Shown: positions 34,525 to 43,484 of the stretch, one piece after another | Position numbering within the stretch: the stretch's first letter is position 1 | Layout of the letters: each line of letters begins with the position of its first letter | Origin: Crocinitomicaceae bacterium | Lineage (GTDB): Bacteria > Bacteroidota > Bacteroidia > Flavobacteriales_D > Crocinitomicaceae | Assembly (NCBI GenBank): GCA_023957475.1 | Contig: JAMLHA010000005.1 | Location: 1 to 64,000 of the forward strand | Direction: 5' to 3' | Length of the DNA: 64,000 nt | Program-made: the position numbers and the translations under genes | The notes under the pieces: generated by a model | Told to the model about the DNA's origin: nothing | What the model saw: the letters and a program-made list of their open reading frames with translations, nothing else | Databases searched by the model: none

Positions 34525-34675
34525 GAATGAGGGTAAGGATAAAAACTATTGACCGTCATTTGTCCAGTGAGACCGTTCGGGATGGTAGTTCCCTTACCCT
34601 TTACTACAAAAATTTGAACAGATCATTAGGCATAAAGCCTGTATTTAGGATTGATAAATTAATGTAGTATCATTC
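34525..34675 (+). ncRNA. Candidate IS110 bridge RNA
   Basis: The non-coding leader before the transposase is structured. GGGTAAGG (34531-34538) pairs with CCTTACCC (34592-34599), enclosing an internal loop, and a second hairpin AGGC-ATAAA-GCCT lies at 34628-34640. ACAGATCAT at 34618-34626 is identical to the right end of the element (35672-35680), as expected for a donor guide. GTCATTT (34555-34561, allowing G-U) and CCGT (34573-34576) fit the rebuilt target on either side of the CT core. Bridge RNAs in this position are known for IS110-type elements such as IS621; boundaries here are estimates. Confidence 0.55.
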
Positions 34676-34693
34676 TCAAAAAAATATAAACGT

Positions 34694-35668
34694 ATGAGTA
34701 AAGTTATTGGAATTGACATTAGTAAACAAACATTTGACGTATCTTTTTTAGAAAAGAATCAATGGAATCATTTTCAGTTTGAAAATTCATCACTTGGGTT
34801 TAAGGCATTTATGAAACTTTTAACCGATGACGACAAAGTTATAATGGAAGCATCCGGTGTTTATTATCTTCCGTTAGCTACTTATCTTTATGAACAAGGT
34901 ATAGCAATAGTGGTAGAAAATCCTTTAGTAATTAAGCGTTTTAGCCAAGCTAATTTATATAGGGCAAAAACGGATAAAAAAGATGCACAAACTATTGCAG
35001 AATATGGTTGCCGATTTGGAGACAGTTTAAAACTTTGGAAAGCAGAGAGTAGTGTAGTTATAAAACTACGTCAGATTTATACGAGAATACAACTTTTAGA
35101 TAAACAAATTCATCAAACCAACAGACAATTAGAAGCCTTTCATAGTTCAGGAACATTAGATAATAGCCTTAAAAAGGAAATTACTCGTATCTTAAATCAT
35201 CTTCAAAACTCAAAAGATAAATTAGAAGAGGAAATGATAAAATTAGGAAAAGCAGAATATCAGGAAACAATGGAATGTTTACAAACAATACCAGGTATTG
35301 GTCCCAAATCTGCAATTCTTTTATGCATAATTACTGGTGGTTTTTCCAAGTTTGAAGATGCCAAACAACTGACAGCTTATGTAGGTTTTAGTCCTAGAAT
35401 TTACCAAAGTGGTACTAGCGTAAAAGGGAAAGGGCATATCTGTAAAATGGGTAAAGCACAAATAAGAAAAGTGCTTTATATGTGTAGCTGGACAGCAAAA
35501 TTTAGGAATAAGCAATGCGCTGAGATGTACAATCGATTAAAAGAATTAGGAAAACCTGAAAGAGTCATAAAAATAGCAATCGCTAATAAACTTTTGAGGC
35601 AAGCGTTTTCAGTAGGAAAAAATAAACGATATTATAATGAAAATTTTAGTCAAAATATTTGTTTTTAA
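34694..35668 (+). CDS. IS110-family transposase (DEDD recombinase)
   Basis: A 324-residue transposase. The RuvC-like N-terminal domain has GIDISKQTFDV (Asp8), EASGVYYLPLATYLYEQG and LYRAKTDKKDAQTIAEYG, giving the D-E-D-D set. The C-terminal Transposase_20 domain contains LQTIPGIGPKSAILL and LTAYVGFSPRIYQSGTSVKG, then KMGKAQIRKVLYMCSW. The catalytic regions and C-terminus look complete, so it may be active. The 246 bases between the element's left end and the start codon hold a structured, probable bridge RNA. Confidence 0.95.
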   Translation: MSKVIGIDISKQTFDVSFLEKNQWNHFQFENSSLGFKAFMKLLTDDDKVIMEASGVYYLPLATYLYEQGIAIVVENPLVIKRFSQANLYRAKTDKKDAQTIAEYGCRFGDSLKLWKAESSVVIKLRQIYTRIQLLDKQIHQTNRQLEAFHSSGTLDNSLKKEITRILNHLQNSKDKLEEEMIKLGKAEYQETMECLQTIPGIGPKSAILLCIITGGFSKFEDAKQLTAYVGFSPRIYQSGTSVKGKGHICKMGKAQIRKVLYMCSWTAKFRNKQCAEMYNRLKELGKPERVIKIAIANKLLRQAFSVGKNKRYYNENFSQNICF

Positions 35669-35683
35669 GCACAGATCATCCCT

Positions 35684-36073
35684 ACGGGATTTATTGCATA
35701 CGTGACTGTCTCATTTCTACAAAGGTTTCGTCCCAACGGGACTGATTATAACTCCACAACAATTATCATCACAAGCTCCGGAGCATCACTTTTGTAGAAA
35801 AAACAACACCAACTATAAAAAAGCATCGTAGATGAGACAGCTATGTAGCACAATCATTAGCAACATACATAAAGCTCCATCGGAGCGACACCTTTGAAAA
35901 ATATCCCACCCAAATAATTTAAACCCCAGGATTTTAAATACGCAATCATGTCAATTCTACATAGGTATCGCACTTCTGGCGCTATTTTCACAACTAATAA
36001 TCGTTTATCTCTTTTATTTCAAACAAAATTTAATTAACTTTAACGCCTTGTTAAATAAATTTATCTTATTACA
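35684..36073. repeat. Cluster of short palindromic intergenic repeats (REP-like)
   Basis: No gene is seen here. At least four copies of a roughly 27-30 base unit occur: direct at about 35714-35742 and 35954-35983, inverted at about 35774-35800 and 35872-35898. The unit reads roughly TTCTACAAAGGTnTCG followed by a small hairpin. Hairpin stems differ between copies but stay paired: GTCCC/GGGAC, GCTCC/GGAGC (twice, with different loops), and a weaker GC pair in the last copy. CTGTCTCAT (35706-35714) and ATGAGACAG (35832-35840) form larger inverted arms. The remaining bases to 36073 are AT-rich. Confidence 0.75.
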
Positions 36074-38146
36074 ATGCAACGATACAAAAGTTATGCACTC
36101 GGTCAATGGATAGACGGAGAAGGTGTTGAAACAAACCTATACAACGCAATTACTGGTGAACAAATTGGGGAAGTTTCCAGCAAAGGCTTTAATTATGACG
36201 AAATTTTAAACTACGGGCGTACAACCGGTAGAAAAGTTTTAAGTAAAATGACGTTTCAAGAACGTGGTCGCATGCTGAAAGCACTTGCCTTGTATTTATT
36301 GGCAAGAAAGGAAAAATATTATCAGATAAGTGCTTGGACAGGAGCAACTCGTGCTGATTCTTGGATAGATATTGAAGGTGGTATTGGTAACTTATTTGCC
36401 AATGCTTCGTTGAGAAAACAATTTCCTGATTTGCCTTATTATGTAGATGGAGAAATGGCTCCTTTGTCAAAAAATGGCACGTTTATTGGACACCATATTA
36501 TGGTACCAAAAGAAGGTGTTGTAATTCATATCAACGCATTCAACTTTCCAATTTGGGGAATGTTGGAAAAAATTGCTGTTAACTTATTAGCGGGTGTTCC
36601 TTCTATTGTTAAACCGTCAAGTGTTACAGGGTTTTTAACACAAGTAATGGTAGAAGACATCATTGAATCCAAGCTTTTACCAGAAGGTTCTTTGCAGTTG
36701 ATTCTTGGTTCTGCCCGTGATTTGATTGACCACGTGACTGCTAATGACATGGTAACGTTTACAGGTAGTCATTCAACGGGAATGAAATTAAAAACAAGCC
36801 CTGCTGTTGTGAATAACAATGTATTGTTCAACTTAGAAGCTGACTCATTAAATGCTGCTATTTTGGGCGAAAAAGCTGCTCCCGGAACAGTTGAATTTGA
36901 TTTATTTGTAAAGGAAGTTGTGCGTGAAATGACGGTGAAATGTGGTCAGAAATGTACAGCTGTTCGTCGTATGATGGTACCAGAAGCATATATTGATGAG
37001 GTTCAAAAAGCGGTTACAGCTCGTTTGTCATCAGTGGTTATCGGAGATCCTGCTACTGAGGGAGTACGAATGGGGGCATTGGCTTCTCACGGTCAAGTGA
37101 AAGCAGTGCGTGAAAGTGTTGAGGCATTGAATCAATCACAAACAATAGTGTTTGGTGATTTGGATAATTTTGATGTCGTTGGTGCTGATAAAAATACAGG
37201 TGCATTCTTTTCACCAATTTTGTTTAGAAACGACAATCCTTTTAACGATACTGCTGTTCACGATATTGAGGCATTTGGACCTGTTTCTACATTGATGCCA
37301 TACAAATCGTTAGATGATGCGATAGAATTGGCAAAAATGGGTAAAGGTTCATTGGTTTCTTCAATTGTAACGCCAGATGACAAAGAAGCGAGAGAATATG
37401 TAGTAGGTGCAGCAAGTATGCACGGACGTATTTTGGTGTTGAATGAGAGCTGTGCAAAAGAAAGTACTGGTCACGGATCTCCAATGCCTATGTTGACTCA
37501 CGGTGGACCAGGTAGAGCTGGTGGTGGAGAAGAAATGGGTGGAAAACGTGGGGTGTTGCATTACTTACACAGAACCGCTATTCAGGGACATCCAACAACC
37601 ATTACAGAAATTACACAAATCTATCAACAAGGTGCAAAAGGAAATCTATCGGATACGCATCCTTTCAAAAAACATTACGAAGAACTGAGTGTTGGTGATC
37701 AATTGATAACGGAAAGTAGAAAAATTACTCCAGAAGATATTGATCAATTTGCAGCGTTGAGTGGTGATAATTTCTATGCACACAAACGTGAAACTAACTT
37801 TGAGGGAACAATGTTTGAAGAGCAAGTGGCACATGGTTACTTTATCATGAGTGTTGCCGCAGGTTTGTTTGTTGATAGCTATGAAATCAATCCAGTATTG
37901 CTGAATTACGGAATCGATGAATTGCGTTTTACAAAACCTGTTTATGCAGGTTCTAACATTCATATCCGCTTCACTTGTAAAGAGAAATTGCCAACAGAAA
38001 CATCGCCAAAAGCCGACGATCCAAAATCACAAATCCAACGGGGTATTGTGAAATGGTTAGTGGAAATGTTAGATGATTCTGACCAACCATTGGTAGGTAT
38101 TGCAACTATTTTGACAATGGTTAAAACAAAAAACCAAACGGTATAA
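36074..38146 (+). CDS. paaZ: PaaZ-type bifunctional aldehyde dehydrogenase / enoyl-CoA hydratase
   Basis: In phenylacetate degradation PaaZ opens the oxepin-CoA ring and oxidises the resulting aldehyde. The 690 residues match the family. The N-terminal ALDH domain (about 1-510) has INAFNFPIWGMLEKIA, VTFTGSHSTGMKL, FNLEADSLNAA with the general-base Glu, and CGQKCTAVRR with nucleophile Cys294. The C-terminal MaoC-like hydratase (about 530-685) has DIDQFAALSGDNFYAH and the catalytic VAHGYFIMS. No other paa genes adjoin it, so the rest of the pathway must be elsewhere. The alternative is a related ring-opening dehydrogenase. Confidence 0.9.
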   Translation: MQRYKSYALGQWIDGEGVETNLYNAITGEQIGEVSSKGFNYDEILNYGRTTGRKVLSKMTFQERGRMLKALALYLLARKEKYYQISAWTGATRADSWIDIEGGIGNLFANASLRKQFPDLPYYVDGEMAPLSKNGTFIGHHIMVPKEGVVIHINAFNFPIWGMLEKIAVNLLAGVPSIVKPSSVTGFLTQVMVEDIIESKLLPEGSLQLILGSARDLIDHVTANDMVTFTGSHSTGMKLKTSPAVVNNNVLFNLEADSLNAAILGEKAAPGTVEFDLFVKEVVREMTVKCGQKCTAVRRMMVPEAYIDEVQKAVTARLSSVVIGDPATEGVRMGALASHGQVKAVRESVEALNQSQTIVFGDLDNFDVVGADKNTGAFFSPILFRNDNPFNDTAVHDIEAFGPVSTLMPYKSLDDAIELAKMGKGSLVSSIVTPDDKEAREYVVGAASMHGRILVLNESCAKESTGHGSPMPMLTHGGPGRAGGGEEMGGKRGVLHYLHRTAIQGHPTTITEITQIYQQGAKGNLSDTHPFKKHYEELSVGDQLITESRKITPEDIDQFAALSGDNFYAHKRETNFEGTMFEEQVAHGYFIMSVAAGLFVDSYEINPVLLNYGIDELRFTKPVYAGSNIHIRFTCKEKLPTETSPKADDPKSQIQRGIVKWLVEMLDDSDQPLVGIATILTMVKTKNQTV

Positions 38147-38169
38147 ATTAAATCTCTGTGGCAATAAAT

Positions 38170-39405
38170 CTATTTCACTAGTTGTTCTTGTGCAACAATA
38201 CTGCCATCGTTCGTTCGAATAAAAATGGTATAGATTCCTTTTGATAAATTGTTTGTTGCAACACGAATAATAGGATCTTCATTGGTAATGGAATGAATTA
38301 AAACAAGTTCTCCAAGTTGATTGTATAGTTCAATTGACCCTTCTTGATTAGTTGAAGATAGCTGTATGGTTAATTCATCTGTTATTGGATTTGGATATAA
38401 CTTCAATGAAGCATGAGCTGGTGAAGTCAAAGACGCTTGATTTTCTGAAAAATAGAGGCTCAAAAATGGTTCTAAATTTAAGGAATGTACTTTTGCAGGA
38501 ATTGTTACTGTTCCTTGTACAAATTTTTCATTCGTAAGGTAATAAGACAAACCATTTTCTGTTGTAATGCCTTCAATTTGATGGTAGGGTAAGTTTAGAT
38601 TGATTTTTCGTTTATTTCCATTAAAAAAATCGGTGTTTTGATAATCGTATAGCAACACAACAAACGGTTGCAATAAAACGGAATAACCCGATAAAACAAC
38701 CAATTTTTTATCACTGTAATAGGTAGCTCCAGTAATTAAACCTTGACAATCCCAAGTGCCTTTGTAAATCGCTGTATGCGAACCAGGAGTTTTATCCAGC
38801 TCATAGAGTGATGTTTTTTTGCTCCCCCATTCTTTTGTGAATAGGTAGATCTTATCAGCTGTTACAATAAAAGCTTCACAATCAAAATTGGTGGAGTTTG
38901 TTGTTTGGTTTGTATAATCTGTTTGTAGTTCATAGTGAAATGAAATGGTGTCAACAACTGGCGTTGTGCTTAAAATTGACTTTTCTACTCGATAAATACG
39001 TAAATTTGTTCTGTTTCCACTTACATTATTGCCAATATCACCTACATAAATGTACGCATCATCTTGATCAATGTCCTCCCAATCAACATTTGTAAAGGGT
39101 AGTTGAATGCTTGCGTAATTTTCTGGTGTCAAAAAAGCAAATTGATACAGATGCTTATCCGTATCGTCGTTGTGCATAACTAACTTTTGGTCATAGAAAA
39201 TTAACCCAGAAGTTTCATTAAAAACATCTGGTAACGTTATACTTGTGTCAGGCAGTACTGTTTGAGATGAATAAACACAGGTGCCATTGTTAATAGTAGC
39301 GTTAGGATTGAAATTTGTAGCAAGAGGGTCTGTACAGCCAGACAATTGCGCAAAACTTATTCTAACACATTGAATTAGAATGATAAATGTAGTAAAACTT
39401 TTCAA
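38170..39405 (-). CDS. Secreted protein with Por-type sorting domain
   Basis: A 411-residue exported protein. After the signal peptide comes GCTDPLATNFNPNATINNGT, the short cysteine motif frequent in Bacteroidetes surface proteins. A beta-propeller-like region follows (IYVGDIGNNVSGNRTNLRIY, LTNEKFVQGTVTIPAKV). The C-terminal type IX sorting domain starts at SLKLYPNPITDELTIQL and ends in VAQEQLVK. There is no catalytic motif that I recognise. It converges on paaZ with 23 bases between stop codons. Confidence 0.8.
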   Translation of the reverse strand: MKSFTTFIILIQCVRISFAQLSGCTDPLATNFNPNATINNGTCVYSSQTVLPDTSITLPDVFNETSGLIFYDQKLVMHNDDTDKHLYQFAFLTPENYASIQLPFTNVDWEDIDQDDAYIYVGDIGNNVSGNRTNLRIYRVEKSILSTTPVVDTISFHYELQTDYTNQTTNSTNFDCEAFIVTADKIYLFTKEWGSKKTSLYELDKTPGSHTAIYKGTWDCQGLITGATYYSDKKLVVLSGYSVLLQPFVVLLYDYQNTDFFNGNKRKINLNLPYHQIEGITTENGLSYYLTNEKFVQGTVTIPAKVHSLNLEPFLSLYFSENQASLTSPAHASLKLYPNPITDELTIQLSSTNQEGSIELYNQLGELVLIHSITNEDPIIRVATNNLSKGIYTIFIRTNDGSIVAQEQLVK

Positions 39406-39415
39406 GTTATCAAAT

Positions 39416-39718
39416 TTATTTTTGATAATCTTCAGCCAATAAATTGCTTAAATCTTGATTTTTTTCAAATGATTTCACAATATATGAACAAGTAGGATAG
39501 ATTTTTATGTCTTTATTCTTAGCAACATTGATCAATTCATTGAAAAGCAAACCCGCTATTCCTTGTCCACGAAAATCTTCATAAACCATCGTTTCATGTG
39601 CATTGATGCTGTTATCTTCTCTCACTTTGTACTCGATAAACCCAGCTTCTTTCTCATCAACGAGAATATAAATGCGACCTTTTGAGTTTTCTTCTGTATT
39701 TTTAAATGAAGTTGCCAT
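39416..39718 (-). CDS. Small GNAT-type N-acetyltransferase (YjdJ-like)
   Basis: A 100-residue protein covering only the core acetyl-CoA fold. The strand GFIEYKVREDNSINAHETMV and the CoA loop region DFRGQGIAGLLFNELINVAK are followed by KIYPTCSYIVKSFEKN, a pattern of the YjdJ/Gcn5-related small acetyltransferases. The substrate is unknown. On the minus strand a TAACTTTG box lies at 39735-39742, 17 bases before the start. The gene precedes the gene at 38170 by ten bases. Confidence 0.87.
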   Translation of the reverse strand: MATSFKNTEENSKGRIYILVDEKEAGFIEYKVREDNSINAHETMVYEDFRGQGIAGLLFNELINVAKNKDIKIYPTCSYIVKSFEKNQDLSNLLAEDYQK

Positions 39719-39734
39719 ATTTTTTAGTTTTTAT

Positions 39735-39742
39735 CAAAGTTA
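39735..39742 (-). promoter_or_regulatory. -7 box of GNAT gene
   Basis: Minus strand TAACTTTG matches TAnnTTTG and is 17 bases before the start codon at 39718. Confidence 0.5.
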
Positions 39743-39751
39743 GCAAAACTA

Positions 39752-42388
39752 TCACATCTTTCCAGCTACTACAAATGGTTTTTTTGTTACAAACTTCTCA
39801 CCACCGTCTGCTGCAAAAGCTTCAACCATTAGTACATACGTGCCAATCAACGCTTTTTGTCCATCTTCTCGAATACCATCCCAGACAATGGTTCCTTCCA
39901 TTCCAAGCAATTCGTTTTGGACAATTGTTTTAATCTTTCTACCTGTTCCGTCAAAAACAACAAATGTAGCCGTCATTCCAGGCGTATTCATTTGATAATT
40001 AATCACCAACACATCCTCAAAACCATCGTTGTCGGGAGAAATGGTTTCGCTCGATAATTGAATATTCCCATTGTATAAAGCAGGATAATATTGAGAGTTT
40101 TTCCCGCCTGGAGTGCCAAAACCTATCGATTCTGCTGCTGTATGCCAATTGGCTGCGTTTTGTGTTGTTAAATTGGGGTCTAAACGCTCCAGTGATTTTC
40201 CTTTTTTATCGTCAATTAATTTAAAATGCCATTTACTCGAATAAATCAATTGATCCATAAGCGCATCTGTTGTATCTACAAGAGTCATTTTAGGAAATGT
40301 TACCACAACACTTCCCGTATCGTTTGACATCGTCGGTAAAGTCAATTGATAAAACTTATTTGGCACAAACGCAGGATAATTGGCTTGAATAAAATTAGTG
40401 TCAGCACTAAACACAACATAATCAGCAGGTTTTAATAAGTAGGTTTTGGTAATGGTTTTATAATCCTTCGTTTCTCCATTTACAATTCGTGCTATTTTCC
40501 AATTTTTTAAATCCAATAATTTATCGGATTTATTGTAGAGTTCAACCCAATCACTACCACCCGTAATAGGGTTGAATAAGATTTCATTAATAACAACATC
40601 TCCAATTGTTGGTTGAGAAGCAGCAACAAATTTGGTTTGTACTGTTCCACTATTCCCCCAACAATCTTCTACATTAGTAACAGTCATTGTATAATAAACA
40701 CCTTCTTTTATTGGGGTTGAAAATGCAACAGACATTCTATCAGTGTGTAACGATTGGATGGTTCTGCTTGCTTCAGTTAGTAGTGGGTTTGTTGTAATAA
40801 AAGCAGTTTGAAGTGAAGCGGAATCCACCATTTTATTGAAAATCACTTCCACTTGATTGGTATCTACAATTGCTGTACTGATTATTTGTGCAGGAGTGGT
40901 GTCTGGTGTATTATCGTAAACAGAGTTTTGTGTTCCTGGTGTTCCGCCAAGTGGGTCAACTGCCGCTCGCCAATTGGAAGTAGAAGAACATGGTGCCAAA
41001 GGATGGATGCGTTCAATTGTCCAACCTCCATCTTTTTTGGCAGCATCTTTGTACCAATCTATTGTGTAACTTATTTTGTCCAATTCTGTGCCTACATTGT
41101 CTTTCAATACGATGTCATCACTATCGTTGTTTAAACTTGGAAAACTGGTTACACCAATTGCATTTGTGAAGTTGGGCACGCTATTTGTTGGACAAAGAAC
41201 CTTGTATTCGTTGGGAAAAAGCCAACCCGAATCAATTGTTCCATAAGTTGAATTGTCACCCAATTTCCAACCATTTAAATTGAAAATTTTATTGCTTACA
41301 TTGTAAATTTCTACAAATTCTGCTTCTGGAAGCCCAACAACTGGTGATGGATCTGCCATAAATTCATTGATAATGATATCGCCTGGAAGTGGTGTTTCTG
41401 CGTATAAGTAGGTAAAGTTGATTGTTTGTGAAGTTGCGATATTGCCATTAACATCCTCCATATTGGTGCAAATTAAATTGTATGTTTGTCCATTGACAAA
41501 TGCACTGCTACTCTGTAAATGTACCAATGCTGGGTTGGTTCCATCAATAGTTGCTACAGAAACACTGTTGAATGGAAGGATGTCATAATTTGTTGTGTTT
41601 TGGGCGGAGGTTGTTGTAATTGGTTCAGAGAAAAGAAGGTCCAATTGATTGTTGCTCATTACTTGAATGTTTACTATTGCTGGTGGAGTTGTGTCAAACA
41701 CTTGATCACCAACATACACATCGTCTAAGTAGAATTTTGTAGCATTTCCTGCCGTATATACATTTAAAAAGCCAAAAGTTCCACCAGAAGGAACGGTTGT
41801 TTCATCTCCAGTTGAGATAGAAGAGTAAAAAGTGCCACCATTAAAATCGATATTTAATGACCAATTTCCTGCACTATTTCGAATTACTTTTATGCCAACA
41901 GCAAAAGAATTGGCAATTGAACCATCCGCAGAAGCACAAATTTGTGATGTAACTCCTCCATTTCGTTGCATTAAACGAATAGCGTCTGTAGAACCAGCTT
42001 CTCCAAATTGTAAATAAACACCATCTGGATTGCTACTAATATCTGCTAAATCTGAAATAAGATACACGCGACCATAGTTACTTGCCGACCCAGAAAAACT
42101 TTGTTTTATCCAAAATCGCCATTCTTTATCGTTAAAATCAATTAAATTATGCGAAATTGTTAAATATGAAGTACCAGCAACAGCTGCATTTAATTGCAAT
42201 TGAAAACTGGTGTTTACTATATAATCATTGATAGTTCCAGCCCATGTTGGATTGTTTAAAAAATCATTATCGTTAAAATCATCTGAAATTTGCGAAAAAG
42301 AGCAAGTACTGACTAACAAAAATGTATTTACAAGTAATAAAACTTGCAAAAAAGTTGCTTTCAAAGAAATGGATTTAATAAATTTCAT
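39752..42388 (-). CDS. Large secreted lamin-tail-domain protein with type IX-type C-terminus
   Basis: An 878-residue surface or secreted protein. After an N-terminal hydrophobic signal (FLQVLLLVNTFLLVSTCSFS) comes a lectin/glucanase-like beta region (about 35-230). Ig-like domains then alternate with two lamin-tail domains: GDIIINEFMADPSPVVGLPE with LNGWKLGDNSTYG, and GDVVINEILFNPITGGSDWV with LDLKNWKIARIVN. The C-terminus (SPDNDGFEDVLVINYQM, IVWDGIREDGQKALIGTYVL) is FlgD-like or gliding-motility-type. Function is unknown; adhesion or structural roles are likely. Confidence 0.85.
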   Translation of the reverse strand: MKFIKSISLKATFLQVLLLVNTFLLVSTCSFSQISDDFNDNDFLNNPTWAGTINDYIVNTSFQLQLNAAVAGTSYLTISHNLIDFNDKEWRFWIKQSFSGSASNYGRVYLISDLADISSNPDGVYLQFGEAGSTDAIRLMQRNGGVTSQICASADGSIANSFAVGIKVIRNSAGNWSLNIDFNGGTFYSSISTGDETTVPSGGTFGFLNVYTAGNATKFYLDDVYVGDQVFDTTPPAIVNIQVMSNNQLDLLFSEPITTTSAQNTTNYDILPFNSVSVATIDGTNPALVHLQSSSAFVNGQTYNLICTNMEDVNGNIATSQTINFTYLYAETPLPGDIIINEFMADPSPVVGLPEAEFVEIYNVSNKIFNLNGWKLGDNSTYGTIDSGWLFPNEYKVLCPTNSVPNFTNAIGVTSFPSLNNDSDDIVLKDNVGTELDKISYTIDWYKDAAKKDGGWTIERIHPLAPCSSTSNWRAAVDPLGGTPGTQNSVYDNTPDTTPAQIISTAIVDTNQVEVIFNKMVDSASLQTAFITTNPLLTEASRTIQSLHTDRMSVAFSTPIKEGVYYTMTVTNVEDCWGNSGTVQTKFVAASQPTIGDVVINEILFNPITGGSDWVELYNKSDKLLDLKNWKIARIVNGETKDYKTITKTYLLKPADYVVFSADTNFIQANYPAFVPNKFYQLTLPTMSNDTGSVVVTFPKMTLVDTTDALMDQLIYSSKWHFKLIDDKKGKSLERLDPNLTTQNAANWHTAAESIGFGTPGGKNSQYYPALYNGNIQLSSETISPDNDGFEDVLVINYQMNTPGMTATFVVFDGTGRKIKTIVQNELLGMEGTIVWDGIREDGQKALIGTYVLMVEAFAADGGEKFVTKKPFVVAGKM

Positions 42389-42454
42389 CTTTGGAAATTA
42401 TGGTTTATTGATGCTAAAATAGTAATTTCGCTTGAAATAATTAAAACAAAAGAA

Positions 42455-43441
42455 ATGAGAATTGCAGTTGTAGGTGCAACAGGTATGGTTGGACAGATTA
42501 TGTTACAAGTTTTAAGAGAAGAAAATTTTCCTGTTACAGAACTAATTCCAGTAGCTTCGGAAAAATCTGTAGGTAAGAAAGTAATATTTGCAGGAAAAGA
42601 ATATCCTATTGTAGATATTCAAACAGCTGTCGATATGAAACCTGCAGTTGCATTGTTTTCAGCAGGAGGCGAAACATCTTTGGAATGGGCACCAAAATTT
42701 GCTGCAGTTGGCACAACGGTTATTGATAATTCATCAGCTTGGCGAATGGATGAAACAAAGAAGTTGATAGTACCAGAAATTAATGGAAATTCTCTAACAA
42801 AAGAAGATAAAATCATTGCCAATCCAAATTGCAGCACCGTACAATTGGTAATGGCATTGGCACCATTGCACCGTGTTTACAAAGTGAAGCGTGTTATCGT
42901 TTCCACTTATCAATCCATTACTGGAACAGGTGTAAAAGCTGTGGAACAAATGGAAAGTGAACGAAAAGGAGAATCAGCAAATATGGTTTATCCATATCCT
43001 ATTGATAAAAACTGCTTGCCTCATTGTGATACATTCTTGGACAATGGTTATACAAAAGAAGAGATGAAGTTGACCAACGAAACCAAGAAAATTTTGGATC
43101 CGGCGATTAACCTTACTGCAACAGCGGTACGTGTGCCTGTGGTTGGAGGTCACTCAGAATCTGTTAACATCGAATTCAACCGTGATTTTGATTTAGGCGA
43201 TGTGCGCACCATCTTACACAAAGCAGCTGGAATAGTGGTTAAAGACAGTCCTATCACCAATATTTACCCTATGCCACGTTATGCTGAAGGTAAAAACGAT
43301 GTTTTTGTAGGTCGTATAAGAAGAGATGAATCGCAAGCCAATACGTTAAACATGTGGATTGTTGCCGATAATCTTAGAAAAGGAGCCGCAACTAATGCAG
43401 TACAAATAGCGAAGTTGTTGGTAAAAAATGGATTGGTTTAA
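42455..43441 (+). CDS. asd: Aspartate-semialdehyde dehydrogenase
   Basis: Reduces aspartyl phosphate to aspartate semialdehyde with NADPH, the branch point to lysine (including diaminopimelate for cell wall), threonine and methionine. It has 328 residues. MRIAVVGATGMVGQIMLQVL is the NADP fold, IANPNCSTVQLVMALAPLH holds the catalytic Cys, and VPVVGGHSESVNIEF the catalytic His. The start at 42455 is chosen because residues before it in the longer frame do not match the family and overlap the divergent gene. It is likely monocistronic. Confidence 0.95.
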   Translation: MRIAVVGATGMVGQIMLQVLREENFPVTELIPVASEKSVGKKVIFAGKEYPIVDIQTAVDMKPAVALFSAGGETSLEWAPKFAAVGTTVIDNSSAWRMDETKKLIVPEINGNSLTKEDKIIANPNCSTVQLVMALAPLHRVYKVKRVIVSTYQSITGTGVKAVEQMESERKGESANMVYPYPIDKNCLPHCDTFLDNGYTKEEMKLTNETKKILDPAINLTATAVRVPVVGGHSESVNIEFNRDFDLGDVRTILHKAAGIVVKDSPITNIYPMPRYAEGKNDVFVGRIRRDESQANTLNMWIVADNLRKGAATNAVQIAKLLVKNGLV

Positions 43442-43484
43442 ATAATCCCAATTTTTTACAGATTTTGCATGGAACTTTGTCACT

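Larger units (their letters stand above)
34448..35683 (+). mobile_element. IS110-family insertion sequence
   Basis: About 1.24 kb with one DEDD transposase gene. The ends are inferred by rejoining the flanks: AAGGTGTCATCCT to the left (34435-34447) and ACGGGATT to the right (35684-35691) together rebuild one copy of the palindromic repeat found four more times just to the right. A CT dinucleotide is present at both junctions, as expected for the IS110 core. No terminal inverted repeats or longer target duplication are seen, which fits this family. Exact ends are uncertain by a few bases. Confidence 0.75.

Noticed and set aside
35684..36073. CRISPR array
   Set aside because: Repeats are few, in both orientations, unevenly spaced and with variable stems, and no cas genes are nearby.
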